The position numbers and the translations under genes were made by a program. Positions 57,999 through 64,000 of a DNA stretch of 64,000 nucleotides are shown one piece after another (positions within the stretch are counted from its first letter, which is position 1; each line of letters starts with the position of its first letter). The notes under the pieces are model-generated. The model did not search any database. It worked only from the letters and a program-made list of their open reading frames with translations, and was not told the origin of the DNA. Source of the stretch: Cylindrotheca closterium (Eukaryota; Bacillariophyta; Bacillariophyceae; Bacillariales; Bacillariaceae); the NCBI GenBank assembly GCA_933822405.4, contig CAKOGP040001759.1, positions 62,001 through 126,000 on the forward strand, in the 5' to 3' direction.

Positions 57999-59012
57999 AT
58001 GACGGACCGCTTGTTATCTTCACCATTCAGTCTCATCCGCTGTTATGCTGGAGTCTTCTTCCTTTTTTCAAGTGTACATGGCTTTTCATCGTTTCATGTT
58101 CCGTTGGGTCCAAGATGCCCTTTGGATATGACTTTGTCGGCGGCGGCATTATCCACCAAATCAACATTATCATCATCATCATCGTCGTCCTGCTCATCCA
58201 ACTGGGACGAGACTGGAAAGTGCAAGTTTGGCAAAAAGGCTTATTGGGATTCCGTTTATAAAGGAGATGGTGATAATGGGGCAGATGATATACCTTCCGA
58301 AACTTACAGCTGGTATTGTGGATTTGATGAATTGAAGCCTTTCTGGAACATGTTGATGGAACCACTGCTGCTGTCGTTGACAACCACCAGCAGCAGCAGC
58401 AGCAGCACAGATGACGACGACGAGGAGAAGCAAGTACGGCGACGAAAGAAATCAGACACTCAAGTACTGGTAGCAGGAATTGGAAACGACCTAGCCCCTG
58501 TGGAATTATATGATGATGGCTGGACCAATATGGTAGCCTTTGATTATTCCCAAGCCGGAGTGGACCGTGCCAAGGAATTGTTTGGAACAAGTCGGTCAAA
58601 GGTGGCCTTGCTGCAGGCAGATGCTCGTCAATTGCCCTTGGAAGATGGTGCAGTGGATGTGGTCTTTGACAAGGGGACCTTGGATGCAATCTATATTACT
58701 GGGGAACAAGAGTTTCAAGATTCCGTCAAAGAATTGACGCGAGTCACTGGCAAGGATGGCGTCTTTGTGTGCGTCAGTGCCGTGATTCCGCCCGAGACCT
58801 TGTTGGAAGCATTTCTTGACAACAATAGGATTAGTAGTAGCAGTGAAGAGGATTCCTGCTGTTGTTGGGACACAATTCTTGATGGCGGCCTGGCATTTGC
58901 ACCCGATGGGGAAGCCACCATTGATCTCGGGGCTCAGCTGTATGCCTTTCGAAGACGAGAAGCGAGTAGGAGCCACAGCGGATCACAGAGCGTTCAAATC
59001 GGTACTACCTAG
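57999..59012 (+). CDS. SAM-dependent methyltransferase, EEF1A-KMT4/METTL13-like, 337 aa
   Basis: A signal-peptide-like start (residues 10-28, ending SVHGFSSF) suggests plastid or secretory import. A Ser-rich spacer precedes YWDSVYKGD and ETYSWYCGFDELKPF, the N-terminal signature of this methyltransferase group. SAM motif I is VLVAGIGNDLAPVEL (about 156-170), then VAFDYSQAGVDRAKE, ADARQLPLEDGAVDVVFDKGTLDAI. A second Ser/Asp low-complexity insertion (130-150) splits helix and motif I. Family members methylate protein lysines; plastid versions have unknown substrates. It was probably once divergent from the fibrillin-type gene over about 150 bp before the TRIM insertion. Confidence 0.8.
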   Translation: MTDRLLSSPFSLIRCYAGVFFLFSSVHGFSSFHVPLGPRCPLDMTLSAAALSTKSTLSSSSSSSCSSNWDETGKCKFGKKAYWDSVYKGDGDNGADDIPSETYSWYCGFDELKPFWNMLMEPLLLSLTTTSSSSSSTDDDDEEKQVRRRKKSDTQVLVAGIGNDLAPVELYDDGWTNMVAFDYSQAGVDRAKELFGTSRSKVALLQADARQLPLEDGAVDVVFDKGTLDAIYITGEQEFQDSVKELTRVTGKDGVFVCVSAVIPPETLLEAFLDNNRISSSSEEDSCCCWDTILDGGLAFAPDGEATIDLGAQLYAFRRREASRSHSGSQSVQIGTT

Positions 59013-59718
59013 GGATAGCTGCCTACAACGAGGTTCGTTCATTCAGTGGCTTCGGCACTCAATTTGTCGGCACCAAATGCTGCCAGCCTGCTCTACTTTA
59101 TCAGTGACAGCAGGACATCTATAGGTATCATAATGAAGTGCCACGTGCGTCATGTTGGCGAGGGCTGAAGGAATTTATTGCACCTACATGCAGCAGTAAC
59201 TCACTCCTGTCGAAACGAGTAGGAGCAGGCAGGAAGCTCACGACAGGAGCATCATCCTGAGTAGCACCATCATGATGGCATAGTACCAAGACGGCATCTT
59301 CATGCTGCTTTAGGATGTATCCAGTAGATATAATAAGGATACTCGAGGGAGAGCATATAATGTAATAAAAGCATATTGTTATGATTGTGGTAGTAACCAT
59401 AAATGAAACGCAATGATACCTACCTACCAGGTACTGGCTAATGATCAATCGATCATCAATATATCCTTGATACCGAATCAAAGAAAGTGGTCCCGTATCT
59501 ATACCGTATCTATTACCGTACGTCAGACGACGGCGGGCCGATGACTGACATTTTTGGATCTTGTGAAATTTGAAATGTTACTACGCAGTATAGTAGCGTT
59601 GACACAATCTTCGTGTATACGGCTGCACCCTCTACCGGTAGGAGATCGCAGCCAACAACAACAAAGACACAACACAATGACAAGACTATAGTTCGCGACC
59701 TTGATTCATTTATAGATA
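59013..59718. other. Intergenic
   Basis: No gene is seen. GTACC/TACCGGTA palindromes occur near 59425, 59500 and 59633. A minus-strand frame at 59128-59481 has no family feature. Confidence 0.5.
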
Positions 59719-60828
59719 ATGACTGGAAACAAGCCTAGTAGCAGGCCTGTGGATCGGTATTATTCCAAAGTGTGCTGCTGTTTGGTTGGAATCCTTCTTA
59801 TTTCTTCTGCAAATCTTTTCTTTTTCCTGGAACACAACAAACATTTGAATGGTACTACTAGTGAGGGAGGAGCCGTCTCTGAAGGTCCCAGCACTCACAT
59901 GATAGACCATGGGAAAACAAAACGGTGGAATCGAGCCATGGTCGAAGCCAAGGAAATGCTGGCAGCTCATGGAGAAGAGGCGGAATGTTTGCATCCCAAG
60001 GTGCAAGAGAGCAAGAAATTGTTGAAGCAGTTCCAAGGCAATCGACGACCTTCCAAGCCTTATTTGAATATGGGATTCCCCAAATGCGGAAGCTCGACTC
60101 TCTTTGATTTCTTTGCATGTCTGGGATATCGAGCGACCCATTTTACCAACAATTCGCTGGCGGGGGATTTTGAAGGCATTTGCATGCGTGACGCCGTGGC
60201 CAATGGCTTACGACCACTTGAGACGTGTGCACGAGGGGTGGATGCCATTCTACAAATGGATGTGGAATATCCCTTGGGGATTGACGGATACTTTCACAAG
60301 CCATTTCGAGACGAATGTTTCTTTCCCCAATTTTCATTGTTGGAAGAACTCCATCAAGAGGCACCGGCATCCACATTTTTACTGACTTTTCGACCTATTC
60401 ATGATTGGATCACGTCCATCTCGGGTTGGGGTTCCACAGTCATGTTGAATCGCTTCCAGTTGTGCGACTTTCCAAACTTGCCACGAGGCATCCCAACTGA
60501 CTTGGGAAACAAGACCCAAGTTGTTGGTCAAATGACGGAATTTTGGTGCAGCCATGTCCAACATGTACGGAATTTTGTCAAGGAATATCCTTCCCATACA
60601 CTGATTGAAACGAGTTTGTACGATAATTTGCAATCCGCTCAAATCATGTACGGTTTGTTCCCCACCAAAGTTGATGCCAATAATACTTCGGAGCCAATAA
60701 CTACCGAACTTTCCAATGGCTGTTGGGGACATTCCAATGAGAATCGACCAAAGCAATGGTTAAGGAGAAGAAAGGGAAAACAAGGAAGGAATTGGCTTCA
60801 GAAGGAGCAACAAAGACAGCAGGAGTAG
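59719..60828 (+). CDS. Type II membrane sulfotransferase-like protein, 369 aa
   Basis: A cytosolic tail, a membrane anchor (about 18-37) and a lumenal catalytic domain form a Golgi layout. The PAPS 5'-phosphosulfate loop is MGFPKCGSSTLFDFF (about 118-132; consensus P-K-x-G-(S/T)-(S/T)-x-L). The 3'-phosphate region is LLTFRPIHDWITSISGW. Conserved Cys pairs and NNS/NKT/NNT sequons fit lumenal exposure. Substrate is probably a cell-wall or secreted polysaccharide, inferred from family. The lysine/arginine/glutamine-rich C-terminus (last 30 residues) looks like disordered extension. Confidence 0.8.
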   Translation: MTGNKPSSRPVDRYYSKVCCCLVGILLISSANLFFFLEHNKHLNGTTSEGGAVSEGPSTHMIDHGKTKRWNRAMVEAKEMLAAHGEEAECLHPKVQESKKLLKQFQGNRRPSKPYLNMGFPKCGSSTLFDFFACLGYRATHFTNNSLAGDFEGICMRDAVANGLRPLETCARGVDAILQMDVEYPLGIDGYFHKPFRDECFFPQFSLLEELHQEAPASTFLLTFRPIHDWITSISGWGSTVMLNRFQLCDFPNLPRGIPTDLGNKTQVVGQMTEFWCSHVQHVRNFVKEYPSHTLIETSLYDNLQSAQIMYGLFPTKVDANNTSEPITTELSNGCWGHSNENRPKQWLRRRKGKQGRNWLQKEQQRQQE

Positions 60829-61926
60829 AAAATTTCCTACAGAAAGTTGTAGAGACCTTGATGGTGCTGGGGGACGAGGGAGAGGAGTGCCGTCTCAGGT
60901 CTATAAAGGAGAGAAGTACGAAATAGGGGTAGGAGCGGCTGGAATCAATCAAAATCCTACAACATCTAGATAAGAATCTTGATCTTGATATCCAAGCGAA
61001 CTTCTTAGACCCGTCATATAGCTACCGTAGCTCATGTACCACGATACTTGAGGTACTATGATATTTACTGCACTATTCAATGGCTAAGAAATATAATAGC
61101 GGTTATAGTAGCAAAAATCCTCCAACATCTGGTTAATCTGGATAAGGATAAACAGGTATCCAAACGACCCTCTTATTCCATGGTGAAGGTACCAGTAGTC
61201 AAGTGCCTACTACCTACGATACTGTACTAGCTACCGAACGCGTCTCTTGACAACAAGCTTCTTTCACGAACAACCACAAGCTAAGAACAAGCTTCTTTCA
61301 CGATTGACTTGAACTTCTCTCGCACCTCACAATGACGATCACGAACGACCTGTTCGAGCCGTCAGCTCCCGTGACTGATAGAGTCGTGGAGGCGAATTGC
61401 TACCAATCTACATATGGTTTAGTATGATTACGCCTTGCTAATTCGACATTGTGCCTTCGACTGTTTGTTTTTCCGCCTCCCTAATAGACATCATGTCGCA
61501 GTGAGTTTTATCGACGCTCTTTTCCTCTTTCAAGGCATAGATCTAAGTGTAGATACGCTTTCCATACCCTTCCATGGGTTCTATGGCTGTCGAAAAACAA
61601 GATTGTAGTTCTTATCTAAGATCAGATTTGTCCGCCCTACATAGTTCTCCCAGTATGTTTTCACTATGTGTGTCAAAGGAACAGATGTACTTTCACATGG
61701 CACGGGACCATGATTTCTGTCTAGCACTAAGATTTATACCGTCATCTCAATCGAAGTGTCACAAGACGTGTTCTGTGCAGTCGTCATCGAAATTTGAAGA
61801 TACGTGTCCGCGATGTGCAAAACATTTCGAGGTCCGCCATCTGCACACACACAGTTTTTTTTATCCACCCGAACTTTTGCTAAAAAGGTTCGATTTGTAT
61901 CATCACAAAATATTATAAACATATTA
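60829..61926. other. 1.1-kb intergenic region with short repeats
   Basis: AACAAGCTTCTTTCACGA occurs twice (about 61252 and 61287). 60948-61005 (AAAATCCTACAACATCTAGA...) has a degraded repeat at 61113-61175. A plus-strand frame (61574-61918) has scattered Cys/His but no recognised family and is not called. Confidence 0.45.
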
Positions 61927-62652
61927 ATGCCACATCGCAGAATGATTCAACAACGGCAAGTCGAATCTCGGTCCTCCACTTGCACTCTAATGGACATGGA
62001 TGACATGAAGACAGCCATATCAACGCCAGCGGACGAACCATCCCTCCCGAACCTGATTCCAGACGACCTTTCCTTGTCTTCGGACTACTATGAATCCGAA
62101 GACGAAGAAATGGTAGTAACGAGAAAAGTTACCTTCAAGAGCTCCTTGAAAATGCGCAAGATTGCGTCGCACCGCAAATATAGCAAGCAAGAGCGTGCGG
62201 CTACCTGGTATTCGGCAGAAGAATACAAAAAGCTGAGGGACTCTGCCTCTCGAACCGCCAAGAGAATGGCACGGGGCTACTCGGTGGACAAGGACGGAAA
62301 GGAAAGCAGCCGTGGTCTGGAACACCGCATTGCGGAAAGCCACAAGATCCGTCAAACGAAACGATTAGATATCATCTGGACTGTTCTGGGTGAACAAGAG
62401 GAGATGTTTGAGAATGGTGAAGAGGTGGATCATGAACAGATTGCTCAAATATATTCCATGTGTGCCAAGGACTGTGTGGCGGAAGCCCGAAAACGAGGCA
62501 TCGAAGATGAACTTGCAGTCCGAGTACCAAAGGCTCCAGCATTGCCTTCATCGAATGATCCAGTCTTTACCAATACCAAAAAGGCGGATGACATCATGAG
62601 TCTGGTGGCTTCCTTGTCCATGAAAGCTGCAATGACAGTCCAAAGACGCTGA
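61927..62652 (+). CDS. Basic protein of unknown function, 241 aa
   Basis: The start is taken at MPHRRMIQQRQ (61927); an upstream in-frame ATG at 61813 gives a further 38 residues rich in basic and aromatic residues. An acidic patch (about 40-62) precedes VTRKVTFKSSLKMRKIASHRKYSKQERAATWYSAEEYKKLR, a pattern (V-x-F, then H..Y...E....WY...E) I associate with diatom-expanded unknown proteins. Two helical segments follow (RTAKRMARGYS; HEQIAQIYSMCAKDCVAEARKRGIEDE). No signal peptide. KVTF could act as a PP1 RVxF site, but that motif is too short to trust alone. Confidence 0.6.
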   Translation: MPHRRMIQQRQVESRSSTCTLMDMDDMKTAISTPADEPSLPNLIPDDLSLSSDYYESEDEEMVVTRKVTFKSSLKMRKIASHRKYSKQERAATWYSAEEYKKLRDSASRTAKRMARGYSVDKDGKESSRGLEHRIAESHKIRQTKRLDIIWTVLGEQEEMFENGEEVDHEQIAQIYSMCAKDCVAEARKRGIEDELAVRVPKAPALPSSNDPVFTNTKKADDIMSLVASLSMKAAMTVQRR

Positions 62653-63336
62653 ACATACGATACTACTACTACTACTACTTATTGCAACACGCTAGCTCTC
62701 TCTGCTATCAACTATCAACAACTAAGATTGAACACTTTCTGTCCACGCGGGACAAATGCACAAAGAGCTACAAATAGATCTTGGATACTAGGAACCAATT
62801 TTGTTTTACTGCTACAATACTACTTCTGATGCCACCCACAGTATCCATACCTTTTTCGCCCTCTCTTTTTTCATTTTTCTTCCACACATGACCTCCTGGA
62901 AGGTGTCACGTTAGACTCTTGTGATTGGAGGATCCTTTGTGATTGCAGTAACCCGGACGCCACCTCATTTTGAAAAAATCTGGGAGTTTGCGACGTCAGC
63001 TTTGTTTCGAGTGACGAGATTTTTGGATGCATGCATGATTCGCATTCGCATCCAAAGTTCGCCGTTCGTCCGATGTTCGCCATCGTTCGTCTGTCACACC
63101 AAACAAGAAAAAGAGAAGAAGAATGCTCTGGGTTCGCGTTGAAATTCAGACGACGTCCAACTGTTATGTTTTTGGTGTGCCACTCACACAAAAACTATAC
63201 ATTGACAAACTGAAACTCATTCAACAAGGCAGTTGCAGATGCAATTGCAAAGCCAACAGCATCAATAACAACAAAATCAATCGATAGTGACACAAAATTG
63301 TAATACCACACATACATCATCAATCCATACACAATA
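62653..63336. other. Intergenic upstream of transporter
   Basis: A (TAC)n run (about 62660-62680) and pyrimidine-rich stretches (62850-62885) are present. CATTCGCATTCGCATCC lies near 63038. No gene is seen; this should hold the transporter's promoter. Confidence 0.5.
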
Positions 63337-64000
63337 ATGACAAGAACATCAGAGCAATCATCGACGACACCGCCAACCGAGCACTCCTCCATGGTGGTTG
63401 GCTCTGACGGCACCGTGCTAAAAAGAGATTGCGATGATGAAGGGGAAGTACTCCATGAAAATGTTTCCAATGTCCAAAAGCTCTTTCGGCGAATGTCATC
63501 CTCCAATGTCAGTGGAGATTTGGAACGGGGAGTTCCACGCCAACGAAAATTGCACAAGATGCTGGCTTCCCGAGGACATTCGCAACCACAGACGGTCGAG
63601 AGACAAGAATCCATGAAGAAGATTGTTCAACAAGTAACCTTGAATTATTCTCCAACCAAATCTGGCAAAGACACCTTGGAGGCTGTCTACAAGACTGGAG
63701 AATACAAAGCTGCTCTACCGCTTAACATATTGGTAGTCCAATCCTTCATGGCGGGGATTTACATTGCCATGGCGGGTCATTTGTATCTGGCCGTGGGTGG
63801 AGGTGCTCTGGGTGCTGCCATGTTTCCCACCGGTCTGATTGCCGTCATTTTGACCAGTGCGGAACTCTTCACGGGAGATTCCTTGGTCTTTGTGGCCAGC
63901 GTCTTGGGCAAACGCGTCGCCTTTTCCAAGTTGCTCCGAAATTGGACCGTCAGTTGGATCATGAACTTTGCCGGATGTCTCTTTTGGGCCTATCTTCTGG
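63337..64000 (+). CDS. Formate/nitrite transporter (FNT) family protein, 5' part
   Basis: The ATG at 63337 opens a frame that runs off the right edge (221 codons present). A hydrophilic Ser/Thr/Arg-rich N-terminus (about 125 residues) is longer than in bacterial FNT proteins. The transmembrane part then begins with TGEYKAALPLNILVVQSFMAGIYIAMAGH and includes the family signature LTSAELFTGDSLVF. FNT proteins are pentameric channels for formate, nitrite or lactate-type anions. In diatoms related proteins are linked to plastid nitrite import, but this leader lacks an obvious signal peptide, so the membrane is uncertain. Confidence 0.85.
   Translation, partial: MTRTSEQSSTTPPTEHSSMVVGSDGTVLKRDCDDEGEVLHENVSNVQKLFRRMSSSNVSGDLERGVPRQRKLHKMLASRGHSQPQTVERQESMKKIVQQVTLNYSPTKSGKDTLEAVYKTGEYKAALPLNILVVQSFMAGIYIAMAGHLYLAVGGGALGAAMFPTGLIAVILTSAELFTGDSLVFVASVLGKRVAFSKLLRNWTVSWIMNFAGCLFWAYLL

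Overview
This window is nuclear DNA of a photosynthetic stramenopile, most likely a pennate diatom. Coding density is about 65-70%. Introns are few and mostly 70-200 bp with GT-AG ends. Several proteins carry diatom-style bipartite plastid leaders (signal peptide followed by an A/G-F motif). BspA-like leucine-rich-repeat proteins, long coiled-coil proteins and lineage-specific families dominate. The genus cannot be fixed from sequence alone; a raphid pennate diatom is my best guess.

0-10.8 kb holds a spliced KDEL receptor, a pair of tandem 84/85-residue proteins with a fossil third copy, a GT61 glycosyltransferase carrying three lesions, a GPI-type cysteine-repeat surface protein, a chalcone-isomerase-like secreted protein, a lipoyl-like domain protein without its lysine, and a gene-poor stretch bracketed by 144-bp repeats. 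10.8-31.3 kb holds an unrecognised protein, two tandem LRR proteins, an exocyst Sec6 homologue with one intron, a plastid membrane protein, a second cysteine-repeat protein, a SAM methyltransferase divergent from an EF-hand protein, a glycosyltransferase-like type II membrane protein, two convergent paralogues of unknown function and a third LRR protein.

31.3-55.7 kb is the most unusual part. It is a local family of RRM-like plus coiled-coil proteins: two on the minus strand without a zinc finger and four in tandem on the plus strand with CCCH fingers. Five of the six share one C-terminal motif, and decayed copies lie between them. A mitochondrial carrier, a membrane protein with paired PP1-docking motifs (upstream region triplicated in 407-bp units), a CRAL-TRIO protein and a coiled-coil protein with a C-terminal CC are interspersed or adjacent.

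55.9-64 kb holds a lumen-directed PAP/fibrillin-type protein with a 550-bp TRIM-like LTR element 4 bp upstream of its start codon. Then follow a plastid/secretory methyltransferase, a sulfotransferase, a small basic protein and the 5' part of a formate/nitrite transporter that runs off the window.

Functionally, the recognisable genes serve secretion and glycosylation (KDEL receptor, Sec6, GT61, GT-like, sulfotransferase, CRAL-TRIO, cysteine-repeat proteins) and plastid biology. They look like ordinary mixed eukaryotic neighbours rather than a pathway. The RRM/CCCH/coiled-coil array and the LRR copies record repeated segmental duplication followed by decay. All reading was by eye; splice sites were chosen by frame and homology, not transcripts.
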